A DNA stretch of 64,000 nt. Origin: Gaiellasilicea sp033857955 (GTDB lineage: Bacteria; Actinomycetota; Thermoleophilia; Gaiellales; Gaiellaceae). A model generated the notes under the pieces. The model made no database searches, was not told the DNA's origin, and worked only from the letters and a program-made list of their open reading frames with translations. This document shows positions 8,876-17,886 of this stretch, in pieces. The stretch covers positions 1-64,000 of the forward strand of contig JAWVCW010000018.1 of assembly GCA_033857955.1 (NCBI GenBank). The letters are read 5' to 3'. The stretch's first letter is position 1. Each line of letters starts with the position of its first letter. The position numbers were made by a program, and so were the translations under genes.

Positions 8876-8888
8876 CTACTACGTGAGC
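8866..8888. terminator. Palindrome spanning two convergent stop codons
   Basis: Arms GCTCACGTAG (8866-8875) and CTACGTGAGC (8879-8888) around a 3-nt loop form a perfect 10-bp stem. Each arm carries the TAG stop of one of the two facing genes. No U-tract follows on either strand, so a bidirectional terminator or 3'-end stabiliser is inferred from position only. Confidence 0.45.
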
Positions 8889-10240
8889 GTCACCGCGTGA
8901 CCGCTCCGGCGCGGATCGCCGGCAACCCCGGCCGGCGACAACAGGCTCACGCCACCGAAGTAGTGATGGTGCGACGGCCAGCGACGTACCTGAAGCCCCG
9001 AGCGCTCGAGCTCGCTGAGCGCCTGCTCGTCGACGCCGGGCTCGGCGTTGAGGACCGTTCCCGCACGGTGGAATCGAGGCCGGGCGACCGCCTCGACCGG
9101 CTGAAGCCCCTCATCCAGAATCCCTGCGGCGACCCCGATGAGCGCAGTTCGGAGTCGCGTTCCGCCCGCCGCGCCGATAGCGAGCAGGAGCCCGTCGCTG
9201 CCGACGGCCAGGCTCGGCGCCATCATGCTCTCCATCCTCTTGCCCGGGGCGAGCGGTGCCCGGACGAGGTCGACTTCTCCGAGCATGCTGTTCAGGTGCA
9301 GGTCGAGCCCGGCGAGGAAATCGCCGGTTCCGAGACCCAGGCTCGAGGTGAGGACGCAGGCGCCCCCATCGGAATCCGCCGTGACGAGGTTCGTCGTGTG
9401 CCCCTCGACGGCGGGGCCGTGCAGGGCGGCGAGCAGCGCGTGTACGCGCTCCTTCTCCTCGAGACCGCGCAGCGGCTGCAGCCTGGCGAGCGACTCCGGC
9501 ACGCCTGAGAGTCCCGTGCGGGTCAGGAAGCGTGTCCCGGCGTACGAAAGCGCGGCGGGCGCTGCCCAGCGGGCCTCGTAGCGCTCAAGATCGTCGCGGC
9601 ACACACCGATCCCTTCGGTTCCGAGCAGGGCCTCGGCGAGTGAGCCCCGATAGACGCCGGCCCCGCCCTCGAAGGCAACGAGTTCGAGTGCAGTCGCCAG
9701 ACCCGGCTGGGAGAGGACGTCGCCGGTGGCCAGCGGATGCCCCTCCGGTGCGTAGATGCGCGCTCCGTCGGCGCTCATGGTGAAGACGGGCGCCAGCATC
9801 GCGAGGCACGCCGCGTGAGCGGGAGGCATCGTCACGCCGCTCCGCGCGAGCCGCAGCGCGGGCTCGACGAGGCGCGGCCACGGCAGCCGGCCGAACCGGC
9901 GCCAGAGCGCGTCGAGGCCACCGGGAAGCCCCGGCACGGCGCAGGTGCCCGGGCCCACCGCGTAGTGGACGAGCTCCTCGCCGAACGGCACCTTCAGCTC
10001 GATCGGCGGCGCGCCCGTCTTCGAAGGTACGTCGACGAAGCAGTCAAGGTTCCACGCCTCGCTCCCGTCCCAGTGGATTGCGTGGCCGCCGCCGAGGAGG
10101 CCGGTCATCACCGTCTCCGCGACGCATGAGGCGAGACAAGCCGCAACTGCGGCGTCCGCCGCGGAGCCGCCGTCCTCGAGGATCTCGATCCCCGCCGCGA
10201 CGGTGGCGGGATGGCCTGCGGCGACTCCGGCTGGGAGCAT
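8879..10240 (-). CDS. Gamma-glutamyltransferase-like Ntn hydrolase
   Basis: 453 aa, against 530-580 aa for typical secreted GGT. The protein begins directly at the conserved GVAAGHPATVAAGIEILEDGGSAADAAVAA with no signal peptide, so it looks cytoplasmic. The autocleavage/nucleophile Thr is at 282 in HTTNLVTADSDGGACVLTSSLG, where canonical enzymes read TTHF; the Asn after the two Thr is unusual. A glycine-rich GAAGGTRLRTAL segment matches the substrate loop near the C-terminus. Substrate could be a gamma-glutamyl compound or an acylase-type amide. A TAGCCT hexamer precedes the start by six bases. Confidence 0.82.
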   Translation of the reverse strand: MLPAGVAAGHPATVAAGIEILEDGGSAADAAVAACLASCVAETVMTGLLGGGHAIHWDGSEAWNLDCFVDVPSKTGAPPIELKVPFGEELVHYAVGPGTCAVPGLPGGLDALWRRFGRLPWPRLVEPALRLARSGVTMPPAHAACLAMLAPVFTMSADGARIYAPEGHPLATGDVLSQPGLATALELVAFEGGAGVYRGSLAEALLGTEGIGVCRDDLERYEARWAAPAALSYAGTRFLTRTGLSGVPESLARLQPLRGLEEKERVHALLAALHGPAVEGHTTNLVTADSDGGACVLTSSLGLGTGDFLAGLDLHLNSMLGEVDLVRAPLAPGKRMESMMAPSLAVGSDGLLLAIGAAGGTRLRTALIGVAAGILDEGLQPVEAVARPRFHRAGTVLNAEPGVDEQALSELERSGLQVRRWPSHHHYFGGVSLLSPAGVAGDPRRSGHAVTLT

Positions 10241-10246
10241 CCGCGG

Positions 10247-10252
10247 AGGCTA
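10247..10252 (-). promoter_or_regulatory. -10 hexamer for the GGT-like gene
   Basis: TAGCCT on the minus strand with six bases to the ATG at 10240; leaderless-type spacing. Confidence 0.42.
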
Positions 10253-10267
10253 GCCGCAGGCGGGTTC

Positions 10268-10296
10268 TTGAAACCGCCCGCACGCTGCCGTACGCT
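10268..10296 (+). promoter_or_regulatory. Sigma70-type promoter for the 1506-aa secreted protein
   Basis: TTGAAA (10268-10273), 17-nt spacer, TACGCT (10291-10296). This is the best two-box match in the window. It predicts a transcript starting about 10 nt before ATG 10314. Confidence 0.5.
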
Positions 10297-10313
10297 CGTG
10301 CCGAGGGCTACGA

Positions 10314-13300
10314 ATGGGCGAGTGGCGACTGCGGCGTTCTTTCCTTGTCGGCGGCATGTTTGCCGCCGTCGTCGTCCTCACGCTCGCGGGCGGCGTCCGG
10401 TCGGCCGGCGCAGCCTTCCCGGGAGCAAACGGGAAGATCGTCTACGCCAGCGACCGGGACGCCGGGACCGGAGAGCCCGCCGAGCTCTTCGCGATCGACC
10501 CCGACGGCAGCGACCGCGTCCAGCTGACGGCGACGCCCGGTTTCGAGAGCAGCCCGGCGTGGTCGGCCGACGGGACGAAGCTCGCGTTCGCCCGCGACGG
10601 CGACCTCTTCGTGATCGACGCCGACGGCTCGGACGAGATCAACGTGACCGACTCGCCGGGGAGCTTCGAGTCCTACCCTGCCTGGTCCCCGGACGGCACG
10701 AGACTCGCATTCCAGCGCGAGAACGAGCTCTTCTCGATCCGCGTGGACGGCACAGACGAACTTCAGCTCACCGACTACCCGCCGTTCTTCGTCGTCTCCG
10801 ACTTCCACCCGGCGTGGTCTCCCGACGGCACGAAGATCGTGTTCGCTTCGTCGCGTGACGACCAGCTGCTGTTCCGGGCCGAGCTCTACGTGATGAACGC
10901 CGACGGCTCGGACGAGACCCGGCTGACCGACAGCGACGGGCTGAACGACACCCACCCCAACTGGTCTCCTGACGGGACGCGGATCGTCTGGGCGCACCAG
11001 CCCGACCCTGGCCCGGACCAGACGGACATCTTCGTCATGGACGCCGACGGAACCGACCAGAGGAGCGTGACGGCGAACCCGGAATTCGACGCCGAGCCCG
11101 CATGGTCGCCGGACGGGACGTTGATCGTCTTCCGCCTCGATGACCTCCTCTACACGGTGCGTCCCGACGGAACGGATCAGACCCAGCTCACCGCCGGCCC
11201 CGTTCCGACCGAGACGAGCGACCGCGACCCGGACTGGGGCGTTGCGGCGAGCTCCGTCCTTCCGGTGATCGCGGGTCTCTCGCCGTCCTCCGGGACCGAC
11301 GCGGGCGGAACGAGCGTCACCATCACCGGCAGCGCGTTCACGGGCGCCACCGCCGTCACGTTCGACGGCGACCCGGCGGCGAGCTTCAGCGTCGACTCGG
11401 CAACGCAGATCACAGCCGTCACGCCGGCGCACGCCGCCGCCACCGTGGACGTCGCCGTGACCACACCCGCCGGCACGAGCTCGAACACGGGTGCCGACGA
11501 CTTCACCTACACCGGCACCCCGACGACCACGACGACCACTGCGACCACCACCACGACGCCGGCCACCGGCGGAGGAGGGCTCGCGCCTGCCGACGTCGGC
11601 GTCACGGCGCAGAGCTCGGCTCAACCCGCGTTTCGGGGCGTTTCATTCACGATCTCGATCGAGGCCGTGAACAACGGCCCCGGCCCGGCGCCGGGAGCGG
11701 TCGTCACCGTCTCGCTGCCGGCGGGAGTCGAGCTGGTCTCGACGCCGTGCATCGGCCTTCTGTGTCCGCTGAAGACGCTGGACCCGGGCGAGCGCCGCCT
11801 CCTCGAGCTCGTCGTGCGGGCCGAGACGGACGTCACCGGGACGATCACCGTCTCGATCTCGTCCGATGCACCGGATCCCGCGCTCGGGAACCAGCGCGCG
11901 CTCATCGCCCAGGTCGTCGGTTGCGCCCCGACGTTCACGCTGGGCACGGTGACCGTGCTCGCCACGTGCATCGAGCCCACACCGGGGTTCGCATCCCGCC
12001 TGCGCGCTCGCGGAGCCGTCAGCTTCGGCAGCGGAGGGCGGATCGTCGGACCGGGCACCGACACGCCGCTCACGCTGGTGCTCGACCGGAACGCGGGCAC
12101 GATCGGGATCGAAGGAGGCGGACGCGGCGTCCTCCGGCTCGGTACCCGCGACGTCGCGGCGGGCACGTTCCTCGTCGAGACCGAGCCGGTCACCGATCCG
12201 AAGACGGGCCTCTCGCAGCTGGCGCGGGTCCGGGGAGTGGACGACATCCGTCCTCGCTTCTCGGGCTGGAAGCTGGACGACGACGACACGCGGCTCTATC
12301 TCGTCCCGACCATCGTCGGCGGCGGCGCGCTCGTGAGCGGGCCGCTGGAGCCGATTGCAGGCGGCCTGCTCGGGCTCTCGGGCGAGTTGACCGCCCAGGT
12401 GCTTCCGAACGGCCGCCGCTCGGTCCGGGCCAGTGTGCTCAAGGCCGATCACGTCGGCCTGCCCGGAAGTCAGTGGGCTTTCCGCAACGTCGTCGTGGGG
12501 TACCGAGAGTCCGGCTCGCGCACGGGAGCCGTCGTGGAGGAGTGGTACGGCTCGGCCGACTTCTCGCCGTTCCTCGTCAAGCTGCTGACCATGGAGACGA
12601 CGCTCCGCGACGGCAAGCTCTCCCGTCTCGCCGCGCGATTCAACTGCCTCGGCTGCGAGTGGGGCGCGGTGCCGGGCGCGCCCGAGGCGAGCATGTTCAA
12701 GATCAAGTACCTGCGCCTGGGAGGCTACGACCTCGACGCGATCGACTACACCCCGCCGAACGCGGGCAGCGGCCCAGGGTCGGCTGCGCTGGCAGCCTGC
12801 ATCCCCGCGGTCGTCGCCTGCCCCGACCCGCCCAGGATCGAGGGAGAGATCGTCGGGGCGGCGCTGCAGAAGATCATCGGAGTCGGCAAGCTGAAGTGGA
12901 CGATCGGCGGAGTCCTCACGATCCGCGGCCGCGCCTTCTTCGCGCCGACGCTGCCGCCGAGCTTCCCCGTGCCGGCCTGGGCCGCAGGTGCCACGCCGTA
13001 CCTGGAGTACGCCCGGCGGGGGATCGACATCGGCGAGGCAAAGATCACGATCGATCCGCCGAATCGCTTCACGATCGAGGGTGAATTCATCGCCGTCCAT
13101 CCCGGTTTCCTGCGGAGCAGCTTCTTCCTCGGGATCGACCCACCGCATTTCACGGCCCGCGGCAGTGTCGACCTCCGCATCCCCGACAGCTCACCGCTCT
13201 TCCCCGGCAAGAAAGTCGGCGGAGTGGACGGACTCGTCTCGGACGAGGCGGCGGCGGCCCAGGTGACCTTCAGGGCCTGCGCGCCCAAGTGGCTCGGCGG

Positions 13301-14834
13301 CGGCTGCACTTCGACGTGGTTCTCGGCCGCGTACAAGTGGACGAGCGGTTTCCGGTTCTTCGAGAACATCGGCAACTACGAGACGGTCCAATCGAGCGCG
13401 CTCCGGCGCACGGCGGCCGCGAACGCGGCGCCCTTCGCGATCCCGACCGGCTGGTCCGGAGCGGCAATTCGGGTCATCGGCGTCGACGGCGTTCCGGACG
13501 TACGGATCTCGAGCCCGCTCGTCGGCGGCCGCCGTCTCGTCCTCACCCGAGCGTCGCAGCCCGACGAGGGAGCGCTCGTGTCGACGTCGACCGCGCGTCG
13601 TGAGCTCGTCTTCCTGGTGGCGACGCCTCCGGCCGGGCGCTGGGACATCGACGAGCTGGGCGGCTCCCGCGTCGCGTCGGTCAACGTCGCCCCGATCGGC
13701 AGCGAGCCGGGGCTGGAGCTCACCGGAGCTCTCCCAGCGCGAGCAGGGACGGGGACAGGAATCCTCCTCTCGTGGCACGCCAGCGGCCCAGACGCCACGG
13801 TCGACGTGTGGGCAGCGGACGCAGAGTCGTCGGCGCCGCTCCGGAAGCTCGTCGAGGGCGGTGCGCCGAGTGGCCGCTTCACCTGGAGGCCGGGTGACCT
13901 TTCGGCGGGGAGCTACACCGTCTTCGCCACCTTGAACCTCGACGGGATTCCGATCGCGACGCGTTCGTGGCCCGGCGAGCTAACGGTCTCAGACGACGCC
14001 GCACCGGCCGTGCCCGGTCGACCGACCCTCCGCCGGGGCAAGCAGACGCTGGTCTCCGTCTCGTGGCGCGGCTCCGGCCCCCGCGCGGCGACCTACATCG
14101 TCCGCGCGAGACCGCAGCTCGCAGGAGCGGCTCCGCTGGCCGAGGCGCGTGTCTCGGGGTCCCGCCGGCGGGTGACGATGTCGCTTCCGCGCGGACGCGC
14201 CTTCCTCCTCACCGTCCAGGCGGCGGACGCCGCCGGCCGCCGCAGTGCGGAGTCGCGCCCGGCCACGCTCCCGCTACGGGCTGCAGCGGCGCGCGGGCTC
14301 GTCGGGACACCCGGGCCCGCTCAAGCAGGAGTCGCGTGGGGATTCTCGCCGCGCCCGATCGGTCTGAAAGGGCCGGTTCGCCTCGTTCTCGTGCGCGGCC
14401 CGAAGGGCGTCCGGGCGACCGGCGGCGCGCTGGAGTGGTTGCCCACCGAAGCGCGTACCGGCAAGCATGTCCTCGTCGTCCGCGCGGTCGGTCGCCGCGG
14501 CGGGCGCGCGCAGGCGAGCTTCGAGGTCACGGTCACGCCGGCGATGGTGGCGCTCGGGGCGCCGGCGACCGGGCTCGCGGTGTTCCCCTCGTCGATCCCG
14601 GCGCGAGAAACGACGACCGTGACGGTGCACGCGCAGGCGCTTCGTCCCGGCGTCGCCGTCCTCGTCGACGGTCGGCCTGTCGGCAGCTCGCGGTTGCTCG
14701 GGAGCACGAGCGTGTCGATCGAGCTCCGCTGCCTGCCGCCGGGGGCGCACACGGTCGGGCTGCGCCGGCCGAACGGGACGACGGAGCGGCTCGCGCGGGC
14801 GCTCCTCGTGACCGGGCCCGCCTGCGGCGCCTGA
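10314..14834 (+). CDS. Large secreted beta-propeller / IPT / Ig-like repeat protein
   Basis: 1506 aa. Signal peptide at about 1-34 (SFLVGGMFAAVVVLTLAGGVRSAGA). Residues 35-310 hold repeated PD40/TolB-like blades (WSPDGTxIVFA, VMNADGSDETRLT). An IPT/TIG domain (about 316-398, GLSPSSGTDAGGTSVTITGSAF) is followed by a Thr-rich linker (about 400-420), then a DUF11-like domain (about 426-532). The middle third (about 540-1100) matches nothing I recognise. The C-terminal third resembles fibronectin/Ig modules. No sortase motif or C-terminal anchor is seen. Probably a cell-surface or secreted binding protein; partner unknown. It is monocistronic, between a divergent neighbour and rpsO. Confidence 0.8.
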   Translation: MGEWRLRRSFLVGGMFAAVVVLTLAGGVRSAGAAFPGANGKIVYASDRDAGTGEPAELFAIDPDGSDRVQLTATPGFESSPAWSADGTKLAFARDGDLFVIDADGSDEINVTDSPGSFESYPAWSPDGTRLAFQRENELFSIRVDGTDELQLTDYPPFFVVSDFHPAWSPDGTKIVFASSRDDQLLFRAELYVMNADGSDETRLTDSDGLNDTHPNWSPDGTRIVWAHQPDPGPDQTDIFVMDADGTDQRSVTANPEFDAEPAWSPDGTLIVFRLDDLLYTVRPDGTDQTQLTAGPVPTETSDRDPDWGVAASSVLPVIAGLSPSSGTDAGGTSVTITGSAFTGATAVTFDGDPAASFSVDSATQITAVTPAHAAATVDVAVTTPAGTSSNTGADDFTYTGTPTTTTTTATTTTTPATGGGGLAPADVGVTAQSSAQPAFRGVSFTISIEAVNNGPGPAPGAVVTVSLPAGVELVSTPCIGLLCPLKTLDPGERRLLELVVRAETDVTGTITVSISSDAPDPALGNQRALIAQVVGCAPTFTLGTVTVLATCIEPTPGFASRLRARGAVSFGSGGRIVGPGTDTPLTLVLDRNAGTIGIEGGGRGVLRLGTRDVAAGTFLVETEPVTDPKTGLSQLARVRGVDDIRPRFSGWKLDDDDTRLYLVPTIVGGGALVSGPLEPIAGGLLGLSGELTAQVLPNGRRSVRASVLKADHVGLPGSQWAFRNVVVGYRESGSRTGAVVEEWYGSADFSPFLVKLLTMETTLRDGKLSRLAARFNCLGCEWGAVPGAPEASMFKIKYLRLGGYDLDAIDYTPPNAGSGPGSAALAACIPAVVACPDPPRIEGEIVGAALQKIIGVGKLKWTIGGVLTIRGRAFFAPTLPPSFPVPAWAAGATPYLEYARRGIDIGEAKITIDPPNRFTIEGEFIAVHPGFLRSSFFLGIDPPHFTARGSVDLRIPDSSPLFPGKKVGGVDGLVSDEAAAAQVTFRACAPKWLGGGCTSTWFSAAYKWTSGFRFFENIGNYETVQSSALRRTAAANAAPFAIPTGWSGAAIRVIGVDGVPDVRISSPLVGGRRLVLTRASQPDEGALVSTSTARRELVFLVATPPAGRWDIDELGGSRVASVNVAPIGSEPGLELTGALPARAGTGTGILLSWHASGPDATVDVWAADAESSAPLRKLVEGGAPSGRFTWRPGDLSAGSYTVFATLNLDGIPIATRSWPGELTVSDDAAPAVPGRPTLRRGKQTLVSVSWRGSGPRAATYIVRARPQLAGAAPLAEARVSGSRRRVTMSLPRGRAFLLTVQAADAAGRRSAESRPATLPLRAAAARGLVGTPGPAQAGVAWGFSPRPIGLKGPVRLVLVRGPKGVRATGGALEWLPTEARTGKHVLVVRAVGRRGGRAQASFEVTVTPAMVALGAPATGLAVFPSSIPARETTTVTVHAQALRPGVAVLVDGRPVGSSRLLGSTSVSIELRCLPPGAHTVGLRRPNGTTERLARALLVTGPACGA

Positions 14835-14967
14835 GCCGCCTGCCGTATCTGCTGCGACACCGCTTGGAAGCGGGGATTGCTACCCTAGTCGCGACCGAGC
14901 TCTCGGCCGAGCGTGCTTTCCTTCACGCCGCGCGGGGACTCCGGAGAACCCAGACAAAGGAGGCCGC

Positions 14968-15237
14968 ATGGCCCTCACCAAGGAAGTCAAGCAGGAGCTG
15001 ATCGGGAAGCACGGCCGCAACGAGGCGGACACGGGCTCCCCGGAGGTGCAGATTGCGATGCTGACGAGGCGGATCAACGACCTCACCGAGCACCTGCGGA
15101 CGCACGCGAAGGACCACTACTCGCGGCGCGGCCTGTTGAAGCTCGTCGGCCGGCGTCGTCGGTTCCTGACCTACATGCAAAAGCACGACCTCGAGGGCTA
15201 TCGCGCCCTCATCAAGGAGCTGGGCTTGAGGCGATAG
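14968..15237 (+). CDS. rpsO: 30S ribosomal protein S15
   Basis: 89 aa, the canonical length. Binds the 16S rRNA three-way junction in the platform. Conserved blocks: DTGSPEVQIAMLTRRINDLTEHL, KDHYSRRGLL, GRRRRFLTYM. The Shine-Dalgarno AAAGGAGG (14956-14963) is the strongest in this part of the window. A TACCCT hexamer at 14881-14886 could be its -10, leaving a leader of about 75 nt. Followed by the hairpin-bearing pnp leader, the same order as rpsO-pnp in many bacteria. Confidence 0.97.
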   Translation: MALTKEVKQELIGKHGRNEADTGSPEVQIAMLTRRINDLTEHLRTHAKDHYSRRGLLKLVGRRRRFLTYMQKHDLEGYRALIKELGLRR

Positions 15238-15259
15238 AGCCTCGGGCGCCAGCAATCGA

Positions 15260-15318
15260 GGAGAGTGGAAGCTTGAGCGAGCCCCAGGCGTTGGGGCTGA
15301 CCCAAACTTCCACTCTCC
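15260..15318 (+). promoter_or_regulatory. Two-tier hairpin in the rpsO-pnp intergenic leader
   Basis: Perfect 12-bp arms GGAGAGTGGAAG (15260-15271) and CTTCCACTCTCC (15307-15318) enclose a second hairpin, AGCCCCA (15280-15286) with TGGGGCT (15292-15298) around a 5-nt loop. An RNase III-type duplex just before pnp is the known setting for PNPase autocontrol in enterobacteria; that role here is inference. Confidence 0.75.
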
Positions 15319-15335
15319 ACCAAGCAGAGTGGAGG
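15309..15335 (+). promoter_or_regulatory. Alternative hairpin masking the pnp ribosome-binding site
   Basis: AGAGTGGA occurs twice: in the left arm of the leader stem (15262-15269) and directly at the pnp Shine-Dalgarno (15326-15333, running into GGAGG). TCCACTCT (15309-15316) can pair with either copy, so the two structures exclude each other. The second buries the first bases of GGAGG. Confidence 0.6.
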
Positions 15336-15342
15336 AAATGGA

Positions 15343-17823
15343 ATGAGTACCGTAATGGGGCAGGTCGCCTCAGTCTCCGTCGAGATCGGCGGAAAAGAGA
15401 TCACGTTCGAGACCGGCAAGCTCGCGAAGCAGGCTGACGGCGCCGTCGCCATGCGCTCGGGCGACACGATGGTGCTCGCGACGGCCGTCGGCCGGCCCGA
15501 GGCACGCGAAGGAGCGGACTTCTTCCCGCTCACGATCGACGTCGAGGAGCGTGCCTACGCCGCCGGGAAGATTCCGGGCGGCTTCTTCAAGCGCGAAGGG
15601 CGCGCCACCGAGCGCGCGACCCTGACCGCCCGGATGATCGACCGCCCGATCCGGCCGCTGTGGCCGAAGGGCTTCCGCAACGAGGTTCAGGTGATCTGCA
15701 CCGTTCTCTCCGCCGACCTCGTCACACCGCACGACATCCTCTGCATCAACGGGGCGTCGGCCGCCCTGATGATCTCGCCGCTCCCGTTCTTCGGGCCGGT
15801 CGGGGCAGTGCGCGTCGGTCGCATCGACGGCGAGTTCGTCCTCAACCCGACGCACGAGGAGAACTTCGAGCAATCGTCCCTCGACCTGATCGTCGTCGGC
15901 ACGAAGGACGGCCTCACCATGGTCGAGGCAGGCGCCGAGGAGGTGCCCGAGGACGTCCTCCTCGAGGCGCTCGACCTTGCGCACCAGGAGATCCGCAAGC
16001 TCTGCGAAGCGCAGGAGGACCTGCGCCGCCAGGTCGGCAAGGTGAAGTGGCTCGACCCCGAGCTGACCGCCGAGCTCGAGACCTCTCACGGCCACACGAT
16101 CTGGGAGAGCATCCAGGCGAAGGGCCTGCGCGAGGGAGCGGCGGTGATCGAGGAGCTCGAGGACCAGCTGGCCCCTGAGCTGACGATGGACTCGGCCGAA
16201 GAGGACATCAACCGGCGCATGCAGGTCCGCTCCAGCCTCGCGGCACTGCTCGAGAAGCAGCGGCTTGCAGCCGTCGAGGGCCCCGTGCGGGAGCAGTTCG
16301 AGAACGACCTGCGCGCCCTCACCGACGCAGAGCAAGACTCGAAGGAGCTGAAGTCGGCGAAGCGCCATCTGCTCTTCGACCGGATCATCGAGACCGTCCA
16401 GCTGCCGTACCCGGTAGGCCCGGCAACCGTCGACGGAGACGCGCCGGTGGTCAAGGACTCGGTCACGAAGAGCTATGTCAAGAAGGCCGCCGAGGCGATC
16501 TACAAGGACCTCGTGCGCAAGAAGATCGCGATCGACAAGCGGCGCCCGGACGGCCGCGCCGCGGACGAGATCCGGCCGATCGAGTGCGAGGTGACGGTCA
16601 GCCCGCGCGCGCACGGCTCGGGCCTCTTCCAGCGTGGGCAGACGCAGGTGCTTTCACTGCTGACGCTCGGCACTGCGAAGGAGGGCCAGCGGATCGACGA
16701 CCTCTCGCTCGAAACCGACCGCCGCTTCATGCACCACTACAACTTCCCGCCCTACTCGGTCGGGGAGACGGGCTTCATGCGAGGCCCGAAGAGGCGGGAC
16801 ATCGGCCACGGTGCGCTGGCGCAGAGGGCGCTCGAGGCGGTCATTCCGCCGGCCGAGGACTTCCCGTACACGATCCGGATCGTCTCCGAGACGCTGGAGT
16901 CGAACGGCTCGTCCTCGATGGGCTCGGTGTGCGGCTCGACGCTCGCCCTGATGGATGCGGGCGTGCCGATCAAGGCGCCGGTCTCCGGCATCGCCATGGG
17001 CCTCGTCAAGGAGGGTGACGACTACGTCATCCTCACCGACATCCAGGGCGCCGAGGACCACCTGGGCGACATGGACTTCAAGGTCGCCGGCACACGGGAT
17101 GGGATCACCGCGCTCCAGATGGACATCAAGATCACCGGCGTCACGCAGGAGATCATGAGCGGTGCGCTCGAGCAGGCGAAGCGGGCGCGCGAATTCATCC
17201 TCGACCGGATGCTGGAGGCGTTGCCCGAGGCACGGACGGAGCTTGCTCCGCATGCGCCGCGGATCTCCTCGATCCAGATCAACCCGGACTTCATCGGGAT
17301 GGTGATCGGCAAGGGCGGCGAGACGATCCGCTCGCTCGAGTCGGAGTACGACGTGCAGATCGACATCGAGGAGGACGGCACGATCCTCGTCTACGCGACC
17401 GAGGGCACCAAGGCCGACGCGGCGATCTCCGCGATCGCGGCGCTGACCAAGGAGCCCGAGGTGGGGGACACCTTCACCGGCAAGGTCGTGAAGACGACCC
17501 AGTTCGGCGCGTTCGTCGAGCTGAAGAAGGGCACCGACGGCCTGCTCCACGTCTCGAACGTGGGCCCGGGCCGCGTGGCGCACATCGAGGACGTCATGGC
17601 CCGCGGCGACGTGGTCGACGTGCTCGTGCAGGAGGTGGACAAGGCACGCGGCCGGATCGGCCTCAAGCTCGTCCACAAGCACGAGGACGGACGGCTCGTC
17701 GAGCCGGAGGAGCTGATCGAGCGGGCGAAGAGCGCCCCGCCGCGGCCTCCGGAGGAGGAGCGCCCGCGCCGCGACGGCGATCGCGGTCGCGGTGGACGCG
17801 ACCGCGGCCCGCGCCGCGACTAG
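15343..17823 (+). CDS. pnp: Polyribonucleotide nucleotidyltransferase (PNPase)
   Basis: 826 aa. Phosphorolytic 3'-5' exoribonuclease and RNA polymerising enzyme; trimeric ring. First RNase PH domain from about residue 8, linker helical domain, second RNase PH domain from about 400 (DGRAADEIRPIECEV; SSMGSVCGSTLALMDAGVP). A KH domain follows with GKGG (about 635-690), then S1 (about 707-775, GDTFTGKVVKTTQFGAFVELKKG). The tail after S1 is an Arg/Gly/Asp-rich, probably disordered RNA-binding extension. ATG 15343 has GGAGG seven bases upstream; a second in-frame ATG lies at 15355. Closed by a strong hairpin. Confidence 0.97.
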   Translation: MSTVMGQVASVSVEIGGKEITFETGKLAKQADGAVAMRSGDTMVLATAVGRPEAREGADFFPLTIDVEERAYAAGKIPGGFFKREGRATERATLTARMIDRPIRPLWPKGFRNEVQVICTVLSADLVTPHDILCINGASAALMISPLPFFGPVGAVRVGRIDGEFVLNPTHEENFEQSSLDLIVVGTKDGLTMVEAGAEEVPEDVLLEALDLAHQEIRKLCEAQEDLRRQVGKVKWLDPELTAELETSHGHTIWESIQAKGLREGAAVIEELEDQLAPELTMDSAEEDINRRMQVRSSLAALLEKQRLAAVEGPVREQFENDLRALTDAEQDSKELKSAKRHLLFDRIIETVQLPYPVGPATVDGDAPVVKDSVTKSYVKKAAEAIYKDLVRKKIAIDKRRPDGRAADEIRPIECEVTVSPRAHGSGLFQRGQTQVLSLLTLGTAKEGQRIDDLSLETDRRFMHHYNFPPYSVGETGFMRGPKRRDIGHGALAQRALEAVIPPAEDFPYTIRIVSETLESNGSSSMGSVCGSTLALMDAGVPIKAPVSGIAMGLVKEGDDYVILTDIQGAEDHLGDMDFKVAGTRDGITALQMDIKITGVTQEIMSGALEQAKRAREFILDRMLEALPEARTELAPHAPRISSIQINPDFIGMVIGKGGETIRSLESEYDVQIDIEEDGTILVYATEGTKADAAISAIAALTKEPEVGDTFTGKVVKTTQFGAFVELKKGTDGLLHVSNVGPGRVAHIEDVMARGDVVDVLVQEVDKARGRIGLKLVHKHEDGRLVEPEELIERAKSAPPRPPEEERPRRDGDRGRGGRDRGPRRD

Positions 17824-17832
17824 GCAGTGACC

Positions 17833-17860
17833 CGAGGGGGCGGCGCGAGCCGCCCCCTCG
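17833..17860 (+). terminator. Hairpin terminator after pnp
   Basis: Perfect 12-bp stem CGAGGGGGCGGC / GCCGCCCCCTCG with GCGA loop, followed by TCTTT. Its position rules out the far-upstream GTG 17827 as the start of the next gene. Confidence 0.7.
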
Positions 17861-17874
17861 TCTTTGGCCGCCAG

Positions 17875-17880
17875 TACGAT
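17875..17880 (+). promoter_or_regulatory. -10 hexamer for the M16 peptidase gene
   Basis: TACGAT, six bases before GTG 17887; leaderless-type spacing and located just after the pnp terminator. Confidence 0.5.
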
Positions 17881-17886
17881 CAGGCG

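Noticed and set aside
17827..17886. Upstream GTG 17827 as M16 start
   Set aside because: It would place the 12-bp pnp terminator hairpin inside the coding region and adds non-conserved residues; GTG 17887 has the usual -10 spacing.
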